DNA of 64,000 nt. Origin: Leisingera aquaemixtae. Lineage in GTDB: Bacteria; Pseudomonadota; Alphaproteobacteria; Rhodobacterales; Rhodobacteraceae. The position numbers and the translations under genes were made by a program. Below the pieces are notes generated by a model. It made no database searches, was not told the origin of the DNA, and saw only the letters and a program-made list of their open reading frames with translations. Shown piece after piece: positions 35,965 through 43,899 of this stretch (position 1 is its first letter; each line of letters opens with the position of its first letter). The stretch spans positions 124,001 to 188,000 of the forward strand of contig NZ_JAHVJQ010000005.1 in assembly GCF_019801145.1 (NCBI RefSeq), given 5' to 3'.

Positions 35965-36456
35965 TCAGTCAGCGACCACGGTAAAAGGCTCCTTGAACCA
36001 GTGTTCTTCGAGATTGGGCGAGGTGCCGATCCGGTCGACAACGATGTATTGGCCGGGCGCGCCAAGGGGGGCGAGCACCCCGTGCCAGGTGCCCCGGTGC
36101 AGGTTGATGGACTGGCCCGGCTGGCTGATAAAGGCCTGCAGGTTGGCCGGCACGCCGCCGTCGTCATCCGCCACCACCACCAGCATCGGCACGCCGCTCA
36201 CTGGCACAAAGGCCTGGCTGCCCTCCGGATGGCGCTCCACCATGTCGACCTTGTGCGGCAGATGGCGGGCCTTGGCGTCAAACAGGCTGATACCGGCCCG
36301 GCCGTCCGGGCCGAAGTCCAGGGCCGCGCGGTCGTGGTGGCGCCCGCACATGCCCTGGTTGATGATCTTGTCCGGCGCGCCCGCAACCTCGATCACGTCG
36401 CCATAGGGCGCAAAAGCCGCTGCGGTCAGCGGCTTCGCTGTCAGGCGCCCGCTCAC
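35965..36456 (-). CDS. allA: Ureidoglycolate lyase
   Basis: A 163-residue AllA enzyme that splits (S)-ureidoglycolate into glyoxylate and urea. The family features FAPYGDVIEV near the N-terminus, SLFDAK, and the dyad region FISQPGQSINLHRGTWHGV are present. Its start overlaps the puuE-uraD stop (ATGA). It is the step that produces the substrate of the neighbouring beta-hydroxyaspartate cycle. Length fits the family. Confidence 0.92.
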   Translation of the reverse strand: MSGRLTAKPLTAAAFAPYGDVIEVAGAPDKIINQGMCGRHHDRAALDFGPDGRAGISLFDAKARHLPHKVDMVERHPEGSQAFVPVSGVPMLVVVADDDGGVPANLQAFISQPGQSINLHRGTWHGVLAPLGAPGQYIVVDRIGTSPNLEEHWFKEPFTVVAD

Positions 36457-37868
36457 GGCAGCAGATCCTGCAGGCGGAACTGGGCAATGCGCTCGACCTG
36501 GCGGCAGGCCTCATCGAACTCGGTCACCCGGTCATTGTGGATACGCCGGTGGAACGCCTCCATGATCGACGCCTTGTTGTGGTCGCGCACCGCGATGATG
36601 AAGGGGAAGCCGTGTTTCTCCACGTATTCGGTGTTGAGCCGGGTAAAGGTTTCGCGCTCCTCGTCGGTCAGCATATCAAGGCCGGCGCTTGCCTGTTCCG
36701 AGGTGCTCTCGGCAGTCAGGCGGCCCGCGGCGGCCAGCTTGCCCGCCAGATCGGGGTGCGCGGTCAGCACGCCGAGGCGCTCGTCCTCGCTGGCGGTGCG
36801 GAAGATCCGGCACAGCGCGTTGTGGACGCCCGCAGCGCAGTCATGCGCCGGGCCCAGCTCCAGGTCAAAAGCGCGGTCGGCGATCCACGGCGAATGCTCG
36901 AAGATCGAGCCGTATGCGGAGACGAACTCCTCGCGCGCCATCCGGCTGGGGTGCACGCGGCTTTCGGCCGGGTGGGTTTCCGCCCAATGCTCTGCAATGT
37001 CGATGCGGCGCGGGCACCAGACGCCCTCGAACCCCTGGATGTAATCGATGAACCGTTTGAGGCCTGCAATCTTGCCCGGACGGCCCACAAGACGGCAGTG
37101 TAGGCCGATGGTCATCATCTTCGGCGCGCCTGCTTCGCCTTCGGCATAGATCACGTCAAAGGCATCCTTCAGGTACTGGAAGAAATGCTCACCCGTGATC
37201 CAGCCCGGCGAATTGGCGAACCGCATGTCGTTGGCTTCCAGCGTGTAGGGGATGATCAGCTGATCGCGGCCGCCACTTTCCAGCCAGTACGGCAAGTCGT
37301 CGTCGTAGGTGTCGGAGATGTAGTCAAACCCGCCTTCCTCGGCCACCAGCCGCACAGTATTGGCGCTGCAGCGCCCGGTGTACCAGCCGCGCGGGCGCTC
37401 CCCGGTCACTTCGGTATGCAAGCGCACCGCCTCGGCAATCGAGGCGCGTTCCTCATCCTCGGCCATGTCCTTGTGCTCGACCCATTTCAGGCCGTGGCTG
37501 GCGATCTCCCAGTCTGCATCCTTCATCGCCTGCACCTGTTCCGGACTCCGGGCCAGGGCGGTGGCAACGCCGTAAATGGTCAGCGGAATGTCCGCGCCGG
37601 TGAACAGCCGGTGCAGCCGCCAGAAGCCTGCGCGGCTGCCGTATTCATAGATCGACTCCATGTTCCAATGGCGCTGCCCGGGCCATTGCGCGGCACCTGG
37701 AATGTCGGAAAGGAAGGCCTCAGAGGCCGCATCCCCGTGCAGGATGCAGTTCTCGCCGCCTTCTTCATAGTTCAGAACAAATTGCACGGCGGCTTTGGCC
37801 CCATTGGGCCACTGCGGGTCGGGTGCGCCAGCACCGTATCCGCGCAAGTCACGAGGATAGCGCGTCAC
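36453..37868 (-). CDS. puuE: Fused allantoinase PuuE - OHCU decarboxylase UraD
   Basis: A 471-residue two-enzyme fusion. Residues 1 to about 305 are a PuuE-type allantoinase, a cofactor-independent polysaccharide-deacetylase-like barrel with NMESIYEYGSRAGFWR, ending near the VWCPRRIDIAEHW segment. Residues about 308-471 are UraD, with FEHSPWIADRA holding the catalytic His and the C-terminal GFPFIIAVRDHN motif. UraD decarboxylates OHCU to (S)-allantoin, which PuuE opens to allantoate, so two consecutive steps are joined. First gene of the operon with allA and the NCS2 permease; divergent from uraH. Confidence 0.93.
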   Translation of the reverse strand: MTRYPRDLRGYGAGAPDPQWPNGAKAAVQFVLNYEEGGENCILHGDAASEAFLSDIPGAAQWPGQRHWNMESIYEYGSRAGFWRLHRLFTGADIPLTIYGVATALARSPEQVQAMKDADWEIASHGLKWVEHKDMAEDEERASIAEAVRLHTEVTGERPRGWYTGRCSANTVRLVAEEGGFDYISDTYDDDLPYWLESGGRDQLIIPYTLEANDMRFANSPGWITGEHFFQYLKDAFDVIYAEGEAGAPKMMTIGLHCRLVGRPGKIAGLKRFIDYIQGFEGVWCPRRIDIAEHWAETHPAESRVHPSRMAREEFVSAYGSIFEHSPWIADRAFDLELGPAHDCAAGVHNALCRIFRTASEDERLGVLTAHPDLAGKLAAAGRLTAESTSEQASAGLDMLTDEERETFTRLNTEYVEKHGFPFIIAVRDHNKASIMEAFHRRIHNDRVTEFDEACRQVERIAQFRLQDLLP

Positions 37869-38017
37869 GTCAGGTCTCCTGTCTTTTTATTATGTATAGA
37901 ACAGATAATCCGCTTCGGCTTTCAGTATATTTTTGAAAGAACTTTTTGACTCTTCCTTCTGTATGCAGCGGGCTGAACCGCGCATACCTAGGGAAACGGA
38001 ATTAAAAGGAGGCTGGC

Positions 38018-38374
38018 ATGGCCGGATTTCTGACCACCCATGTGCTGGACACCGCCCGCGGCTGCCCGGCGGAAGGGCTGAAGATCGATCTCTACCGGAT
38101 CGAAGGCGATGAGCGCATCCATCTGCGCAGCCTGACCACCAATGATGACGGGCGCACCGACGAACAGATCCTGCCGGCAGGCGAATTTGCAACCGGCACC
38201 TATGAGCTGGTGTTCCACGCAGGCGGCTATCTGCGCGCCACCGGCCAGGCCGGCGCTGACCCGCTGTTCCTGGACCAGGTGCCGCTCCGCTTTGGCATGA
38301 GCGAGGCGGACAGCCACTACCACGTGCCGCTCTTGCTGTCGCCGTACGGCTACTCCACCTACCGCGGCAGCTGA
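38018..38374 (+). CDS. uraH: 5-hydroxyisourate hydrolase
   Basis: A 118-residue transthyretin-like enzyme that hydrolyses 5-hydroxyisourate to OHCU. His8 in FLTTHVLD, the central Arg in LRSLTTN, the C-terminal [11 protein letters not shown] and the terminal YRGS tetrapeptide are the family hallmarks. AAAAGGAGG precedes the ATG. It is divergent from puuE-uraD, with which it shares a 149-base AT-rich promoter region. Confidence 0.95.
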   Translation: MAGFLTTHVLDTARGCPAEGLKIDLYRIEGDERIHLRSLTTNDDGRTDEQILPAGEFATGTYELVFHAGGYLRATGQAGADPLFLDQVPLRFGMSEADSHYHVPLLLSPYGYSTYRGS

Positions 38375-38424
38375 GCCGCAATACCCAAGATACCTCTCCT
38401 CCCGCTTGGCATCTGCCGGCGGTT

Positions 38425-38455
38425 CCCGTCCCAGGCAACTGGGGCGGGCTTTTTT
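38425..38455. terminator. Intrinsic terminator after uraH
   Basis: A 10-bp stem with one G-U pair (38425-38434 and 38439-38448) and a GCAA loop is followed by six T. It overlaps the last codon of the convergent LysR gene. Confidence 0.87.
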
Positions 38456-39362
38456 ATTCCGAAGGCAGGGACGCCTGGATGTGGTCCACCATGAAGTCCA
38501 TGAACAGCCGCACCTTGGGGTCCTGGTGGCGGCGGTGGACATACAGGCAAGCCATCTGGATCGGGATCGGAGGCTCCTCTGCCAGAACCGGCACCAGCCG
38601 GCCCGAGGCGAGATGTTCTGAAATCTCAAACACCGGCTTCAGGATGATGCCGTGACCGTCCAGCGCCCAATTGGTCAGAACATCGCCGTGATCCGATTCA
38701 AACGGTCCCGTAACGGTCACCCGCTTGACTCCGTCCTGGCTGCGCAGCGGCCATTGGAACTCCGGCGCGCCGGGATAGCGCAGGTTCAGGCAGTCATGCG
38801 CCTCCGTCTTCAGTTCTTCGCTGTTTTTCGGCTGGCCGCGCTGCCTGATGTACTCCGGCGCCGCGCACAGCACCCGCGGGCAATCGGCGATCTTGCGGAT
38901 GCGCAGGTTTGAATCCTCCGGCACGCCCAGAAAAAACGCCGCATCCAGCCCCTCGGCCGCCAGGTCCAGCTTGCGGTCCGACAGCCGCAGCCGGATCGAG
39001 ATCAGCGGATAAGCTTCCTTGAACTTCGGCACCGCCGGCGCAATCAGCCGCTGCCCCAGTCCCAGCGGTGCGGCAACATACAGGGTGCCGCGCGGGGTTT
39101 GGGTGACGCTGCTGATATCGGCTTCCGCCTCATCCACCGCTTCCAGGATCTTGACCGCGCCGTGGTAAAACAGGTTGCCCTGCTCGGTCGGATTGAGCAG
39201 CCGGGTGGTGCGCTGGAACAGCCGCACGTTCAGGTGATCCTCCAGCTGCGAAATCCGCGACGACGCCACCGCCGCCGAGATCCGCATATCGCGCGCGGCG
39301 GCAGACATGTTGCCGAGTTCATAGACACGGACAAAGGTGCGGATATTGTCGAGATAGGCCAT
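38454..39362 (-). CDS. LysR-family regulator, probably of puuD
   Basis: A 302-residue LysR regulator: winged helix at residues 1-65, effector domain about 90-295. It is divergent from the urate oxidase gene puuD, 104 bases apart, the classical position for control of the neighbour. It is closely similar along its whole length to the LysR encoded at 41299-42216, sharing for example VLCAAPEY and the APLG(L/V)G(Q/R)R segment, so the two arose by duplication. The effector is probably a purine intermediate (inference). Confidence 0.88.
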   Translation of the reverse strand: MAYLDNIRTFVRVYELGNMSAAARDMRISAAVASSRISQLEDHLNVRLFQRTTRLLNPTEQGNLFYHGAVKILEAVDEAEADISSVTQTPRGTLYVAAPLGLGQRLIAPAVPKFKEAYPLISIRLRLSDRKLDLAAEGLDAAFFLGVPEDSNLRIRKIADCPRVLCAAPEYIRQRGQPKNSEELKTEAHDCLNLRYPGAPEFQWPLRSQDGVKRVTVTGPFESDHGDVLTNWALDGHGIILKPVFEISEHLASGRLVPVLAEEPPIPIQMACLYVHRRHQDPKVRLFMDFMVDHIQASLPSE

Positions 39363-39466
39363 TCACGTATTCTTTGTGTTATTTTGAAACAGCTTGGATT
39401 TTTTACCTAATACATGAAAATAACGCCATGCTCTAGTCTCGGGTCAAAGCTTATGAGGAGAGAACA

Positions 39467-40726
39467 ATGGAAGAGCTCGTGATCATGTGGGACTGGCTGG
39501 GCTTTGCGGTCCGCTGGCTTCATGTCATCACCGCCATTGCCTGGATCGGATCGTCCTTCTACTTCGTCGCGCTGGACCTTGGCCTGCGGAAGGTTCCGCA
39601 TCTGCCGGTCGGCGCACATGGCGAGGAATGGCAGGTCCACGGCGGCGGTTTTTATCACATCCAGAAATACCTGGTGGCGCCGGAGAACATGCCGGACCAT
39701 CTGATCTGGTTCAAATGGGAAAGCTACGCCACCTGGCTGTCAGGGGCGGGCCTCTTGATGATCGTCTACTGGGCGGGCGGGGAGCTGTACCTGATCGACT
39801 CCAGCAAGGCCGATCTGGCCCTGTGGCAGGGCATCCTGATTTCCGGCGCATCGCTCAGCATCGGCTGGCTGGTCTATGATTTCCTGTGCAAATCGCCGCT
39901 GGGGGAAAAGCCGACCTTCCTGATGGTGCTGCTGTTTGTGCTGCTGGTCGCCATGGGCTGGGGCTACAACCAGATATTCACCGGCCGCGCCGTGATGCTG
40001 CACCTGGGCGCCTTCACCGCCACCATCATGACCGCCAACGTGTTCTTCATCATCATGCCGAACCAGCGCATCGTGGTGAAAGACCTGCAGGAAGGCCGCA
40101 CGCCGGATGCCAAGTACGGCAAGATCGCCAAGCTGCGTTCGACCCACAACAACTACCTGACGCTGCCGGTGGTGTTCCTGATGCTGTCGAACCACTACCC
40201 GCTGGCCTTTGCCACCGAGTACAACTGGCTGATCGCGGCGCTGGTGTTCCTGATGGGCGTGACCATCCGCCACTACTTCAACAGCAACCACGCGGGCACC
40301 AGCAACCCGACCTGGACCTGGCCGGTGACCGCCATCCTGTTCATCGGCATCATGATCCTGAGCCAGGCGCCGCTGCAGCAGGACACCTACGAAGAGTCCG
40401 AGGCGCGGCAGCTGACCAACTCCGAGCAAGTGTTTGCCAGCAACCAGCACTTCGAGGACGTGATGAATGTGGTGCCGGGCCGCTGCGCCATGTGCCACGC
40501 GCGGGAACCCTACTATGACGGCATCCGCCGCGCGCCCAAGAACGTGCTGCTGGAGACCCCGGCCGATGTGGCGAAATACGCCAAGGAGATCTACCTCCAG
40601 GCCGGTGCCACCCATGCGATGCCGCCTGCCAACGTGACCTTCATGGAGGACGAGGAACGCGCCTTGATCCGCCGCTGGTACGGCAGCGCCTCCAACGACT
40701 TGCCGCTGACACTGGCCGCGAACTGA
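39467..40726 (+). CDS. puuD: Membrane-bound urate oxidase (PuuD type) with cytochrome c domain
   Basis: A 419-residue membrane urate hydroxylase. About eight membrane helices fill residues 1-300, starting RWLHVITAIAWIGSSFYFV, with many conserved histidines. The C-terminal periplasmic-facing part is a c-type cytochrome with CAMCH at 340-344. It oxidises urate to 5-hydroxyisourate, passing electrons to the respiratory chain instead of making peroxide. GAGGAGAG precedes the ATG. A strong terminator follows. The product goes to UraH. It is unrelated to soluble uricase. Confidence 0.93.
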   Translation: MEELVIMWDWLGFAVRWLHVITAIAWIGSSFYFVALDLGLRKVPHLPVGAHGEEWQVHGGGFYHIQKYLVAPENMPDHLIWFKWESYATWLSGAGLLMIVYWAGGELYLIDSSKADLALWQGILISGASLSIGWLVYDFLCKSPLGEKPTFLMVLLFVLLVAMGWGYNQIFTGRAVMLHLGAFTATIMTANVFFIIMPNQRIVVKDLQEGRTPDAKYGKIAKLRSTHNNYLTLPVVFLMLSNHYPLAFATEYNWLIAALVFLMGVTIRHYFNSNHAGTSNPTWTWPVTAILFIGIMILSQAPLQQDTYEESEARQLTNSEQVFASNQHFEDVMNVVPGRCAMCHAREPYYDGIRRAPKNVLLETPADVAKYAKEIYLQAGATHAMPPANVTFMEDEERALIRRWYGSASNDLPLTLAAN

Positions 40727-40751
40727 CGCAGGACCGCCTGACTTTCTGAAT

Positions 40752-40781
40752 GGCCCCGCCCCCCAGGCGGGGCCTTTTTTT
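40752..40781 (+). terminator. Intrinsic terminator after puuD
   Basis: A perfect 9-bp GC stem (GGCCCCGCC at 40752-40760, GGCGGGGCC at 40766-40774) with loop CCCCA is followed by seven T. Confidence 0.93.
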
Positions 40782-41039
40782 GTCCGGCACCAAGCGTGCA
40801 CCGCCTGTACACCCCCTGTGCACCGCCTCTGCAGCAAGGCAATGGAACAAAACAGCCCCGCCGTGTGTTATGCTGGTACAGGGTTTGCCCAACTGAGCCG
40901 GATTTCCGGGCCTTCCGGTTTGCTCAGCCACAGTGCCGATCCCTTTCGGGCACCCTTTGCCCCGGCGGCACAAACCGGGGACCGGCCGTTTGGGACCGCG
41001 GCAAAACTGCGGGATTTGGACGTTGAAGGAGGTAACACG
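40782..41039 (+). other. Noncoding leader of the small lipoprotein gene
   Basis: With the terminator before it, this makes 313 bases without a gene. It contains three imperfect direct repeats of about 12 bases at 40796-40830, each built on GTRCACC followed by C-rich sequence. I see no gene or recognisable operator. Confidence 0.4.
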
Positions 41040-41243
41040 ATGATTGGTAAGACCATCGCCATCGGATTTGCACTTTGCACCACCCTTGCCGCCTGCGGGG
41101 ACACCACCGGCGAACGGCTAGTCTACGGCGCGGGCGCCGGCGCTGCCGGGGCTGCCGTGCTGGACGCAAACCTGGTGACGGGTGCTGCAGTCGGAGCCGC
41201 GGCAAACCTGGTTTACTGCGAGGAAAATCCGCACCGCTGCTAA
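41040..41243 (+). CDS. Small lipoprotein of unknown function
   Basis: A 67-residue protein with an N-terminal signal ending in the lipobox TLAAC (Cys19), followed by a Gly/Ala-rich hydrophobic stretch and a C-terminus with two further cysteines (VYCEENPHRC). An excellent ribosome site AAGGAGGT lies at 41026-41033. The Gly/Ala hydrophobic segment resembles glycine-zipper small lipoproteins. No function can be assigned, and no link to the flanking purine genes is visible beyond position. Confidence 0.75.
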   Translation: MIGKTIAIGFALCTTLAACGDTTGERLVYGAGAGAAGAAVLDANLVTGAAVGAAANLVYCEENPHRC

Positions 41244-41298
41244 CGCGAGAACCCTCGTACCCGAGAGGCGGGCCAGCGGTGCCCGCCGTCTCCTGTTG

Positions 41299-42216
41299 TC
41301 AGCTTCCGGCTTCGTTGCGCCGGAAGGCCGCCAGCCCGTGTTTCACCGCGTAATCGACAAACAGGCGGATCTTGGGATCCTGCAGTTTCCGGTGCGGGTA
41401 GAGGCAGCCGAAGATCGTCGGCTCCGGCGGCGTGTCCGGCAGCACCTCCACCAGCGCGCCGCTGCGCAGATGCGCGGCCACGTCAAAGCGCGGCTTGTTG
41501 ACGATGCCGCGCCCGTCCAGCGCCCAGCCGGTCAGCACGTCGCTGTCGTCGGCATCGTATTTCCCCGACACTTCCAGCTTGCGCGGCCCCTCCGGCGTCG
41601 ACAGCGTCCAGTAGTATTCGGGTGAACGCGGGTAGCGCAGCAGCAGGCAGTTGTGGCCGGTCAGCAGATCCTCCGGCAGCTGCGGGGTGCCGTGCCGCGC
41701 CAGGTATTCCGGCGCCGCGCACAGCACCCGGGCGCAATCGGCGATCTTGCGCATCTTCAGGGTAGAGTCGTGCGGGGTGCCGATAAAGAACGCCACATCC
41801 AGCCCGTCAGCCAGAATGTCGACCTTGCGGTCCGACATCCGCATCCGGATTTCGGTGGCGGGGTAGTCCTCGACAAAGCCCGGCACCAGCGGCGCGATGA
41901 TGCGGCGGCCCACGCCCAGCGGCGCGGTCACCCGGATCACCCCGCGCGGCGCGGCGGAAAACTGCGAGACCACCGCCTCGGCGTCCTCAATCGATTCGAG
42001 AACCTTCTTGGCTTCGGCATAGAACAGCTGCCCGACCTCGGTCGGGGTCAGTGATCTCGTGGTACGGTTGAACAGGCGCACGCCAAGGTGCTTTTCAAGC
42101 TCCTTGATCCGCTTGCTGGCAACCGCCGGCGTCAGCCGCAAGTCACGCCCGCCAGAGGTGATGCTGCCCAGTTCGACGACTCGGGTGAAGACCCGCAGGG
42201 ATTCCAGATATGACAT
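41299..42216 (-). CDS. LysR-family regulator, probably of xdhABC
   Basis: A 305-residue LysR regulator with an N-terminal winged helix (1-65) and effector domain (about 90-300). It is divergent from xdhABC and a perfect palindrome lies between them at 42310-42328. It is a close paralogue of the LysR facing puuD. Control of xanthine dehydrogenase in response to a purine is the natural inference. Confidence 0.88.
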   Translation of the reverse strand: MSYLESLRVFTRVVELGSITSGGRDLRLTPAVASKRIKELEKHLGVRLFNRTTRSLTPTEVGQLFYAEAKKVLESIEDAEAVVSQFSAAPRGVIRVTAPLGVGRRIIAPLVPGFVEDYPATEIRMRMSDRKVDILADGLDVAFFIGTPHDSTLKMRKIADCARVLCAAPEYLARHGTPQLPEDLLTGHNCLLLRYPRSPEYYWTLSTPEGPRKLEVSGKYDADDSDVLTGWALDGRGIVNKPRFDVAAHLRSGALVEVLPDTPPEPTIFGCLYPHRKLQDPKIRLFVDYAVKHGLAAFRRNEAGS

Positions 42217-42309
42217 GGTTCACAGACCTTTACGGGGCGTATCTGCCGCTTGCACAGCGCGGCGGCAGGCGGCAAACACGCCGGTTCCGGCACCTATTAG
42301 CCTAACCAT

Positions 42310-42328
42310 TTTCAACAGGGTGTTGAAA
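42310..42328. promoter_or_regulatory. Palindrome between the LysR gene and xdhA (candidate LysR operator)
   Basis: TTTCAACA-GGG-TGTTGAAA is a perfect 8-bp inverted repeat. It lies 94 bases from the LysR start and 96 bases from the xdhA start, the position of LysR recognition sites in divergent promoters. Binding itself is inferred. Confidence 0.55.
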
Positions 42329-42423
42329 GCCTTTCGCGATTGCAGCCGTTAACCGAGGCAGTCAGACAAGGTAAAAATGACATAAGCGGGCCAGCTCGGC
42401 CCAAGAGACATTCGGGAGGCCCC

Positions 42424-43887
42424 ATGGCACATCAAACCGGCATACGCTTTCTTCTGAACGGCAAGGACATTGTGCTGGAGGACGTGAAGGCGACCACCAC
42501 CCTGTTGGATTTCCTGCGCCTGGAACAGCGCCTGACCGGCACCAAGGAAGGCTGCGCCGAGGGCGACTGCGGCGCCTGCACAGTGCTGGTGGGCCGCCTG
42601 CAGAACGGCGCCCTGCGCTATGAGGCGGTGAACGCCTGCATCCGTTTCCTGGCATCGCTGAACGGCTGCCACGTGGTGACGGTGGAGCACCTGTCCGGCC
42701 CGAACGGCCGTCTGCACCCGGTGCAGCAGGCGATGGTCGAATACCACGGCAGCCAGTGCGGCTTCTGCACCCCCGGTTTCGTGATGTCGCTCTATGCGCT
42801 GTGGATGGAAAACCCGCAGCCGAATGAGGCCGAGGTGGAAACCGCCGTTCAGGGCAACCTCTGCCGCTGCACCGGCTATGAGCCGATTGTGAAGGCAGCA
42901 CTTGCGGTGAACCAGTACGGCACACCGGCCAATGATTACCTGACCACCGAACGCGACGCCCTGACCGCCAAGTTGAAGGCAATCCAGCCCGAGGCCCGCG
43001 TCGTGACCGGCCCCGAGGACGACCGCGCCATCCTGCCGCTGGACGTGGCGGATCTGGCGCAGGTGCTGGCCGAGAACCCCAAGGCGACTATTGTGGCAGG
43101 CTCCACCGATGTCGGCCTGTGGGTCACCAAATTCATGAAGCCGATCTCGCCGGTGGTGTTTGTCGCCCACCTGGAAGAGCTGAAGGCGGTTGAGCTGACC
43201 GACGAGGCGCTGATCATCGGCGCCGGCGTCACCTATACCGAGAGCGAAGCGGCGATCCGCGATGCCTTCCCGCACCTGAGCGCCTACTGGGACCGCATCG
43301 CCGGCTGGCAGGTGCGCAACATGGGCACCATCGGCGGCAATATCGCCAACGGCTCCCCCATCGGGGACACCCCGCCGGTGCTGATCTCGCTGGGCGCCGA
43401 GGTGACGCTGCAGAAGAAAGGCGGCTCGCGCACCCTGCCGCTGGAGGATTTCTTCATCGACTACGGCAAGCAGGACCGCGAGCCGGGCGACTTTGTTGCC
43501 TCGATCCGCATCCCGCTGCGCCGCGACGGCCAGATCGACGCCGCCTACAAGATTTCCAAGCGCCGGGACGAGGATATCTCCTCGGTCGCCGCCGGGGTCA
43601 GCGTCACCGTGAAGGATGGTGTGATCACCGCTGCCCGGATCGCCTTCGGCGGCATGGCGGCAACGCCCAAGCGCGCTGCGGGCGCTGAGGCCGCGCTGGT
43701 GGGCCAGCCCTGGGGCGAGGCCGCGTTTGACGCGGCAGCGGAAGCGGTGAAGCAGGACTTCACTCCGCTCAGCGACTGGCGCGCCTCCGCGGAGTACCGC
43801 GCGCTTACGGCCAGCAACCTGCTGCGCCGCTTCTACCTGGAACATGATGCGGGAACCGCCGGTGCTGTCCGGCTGGCCGTCGCCTGA
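42424..43887 (+). CDS. xdhA: Xanthine dehydrogenase small subunit (FeS/FAD) XdhA
   Basis: A 487-residue subunit that passes electrons from the molybdenum centre to NAD. The plant-type [2Fe-2S] cluster uses Cys44, Cys49, Cys52 and Cys72; the second cluster uses Cys112, Cys115, Cys147 and Cys149. The FAD domain starts about residue 200, with the IGGNIANGSPIGD motif. The ATG at 42424 has GGGAGG upstream and begins right before the ferredoxin fold; the frame is open 84 bases earlier without family sequence. Thirteen bases separate it from xdhB. Confidence 0.94.
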   Translation: MAHQTGIRFLLNGKDIVLEDVKATTTLLDFLRLEQRLTGTKEGCAEGDCGACTVLVGRLQNGALRYEAVNACIRFLASLNGCHVVTVEHLSGPNGRLHPVQQAMVEYHGSQCGFCTPGFVMSLYALWMENPQPNEAEVETAVQGNLCRCTGYEPIVKAALAVNQYGTPANDYLTTERDALTAKLKAIQPEARVVTGPEDDRAILPLDVADLAQVLAENPKATIVAGSTDVGLWVTKFMKPISPVVFVAHLEELKAVELTDEALIIGAGVTYTESEAAIRDAFPHLSAYWDRIAGWQVRNMGTIGGNIANGSPIGDTPPVLISLGAEVTLQKKGGSRTLPLEDFFIDYGKQDREPGDFVASIRIPLRRDGQIDAAYKISKRRDEDISSVAAGVSVTVKDGVITAARIAFGGMAATPKRAAGAEAALVGQPWGEAAFDAAAEAVKQDFTPLSDWRASAEYRALTASNLLRRFYLEHDAGTAGAVRLAVA

Positions 43888-43899
43888 GGAGATTTTGAG

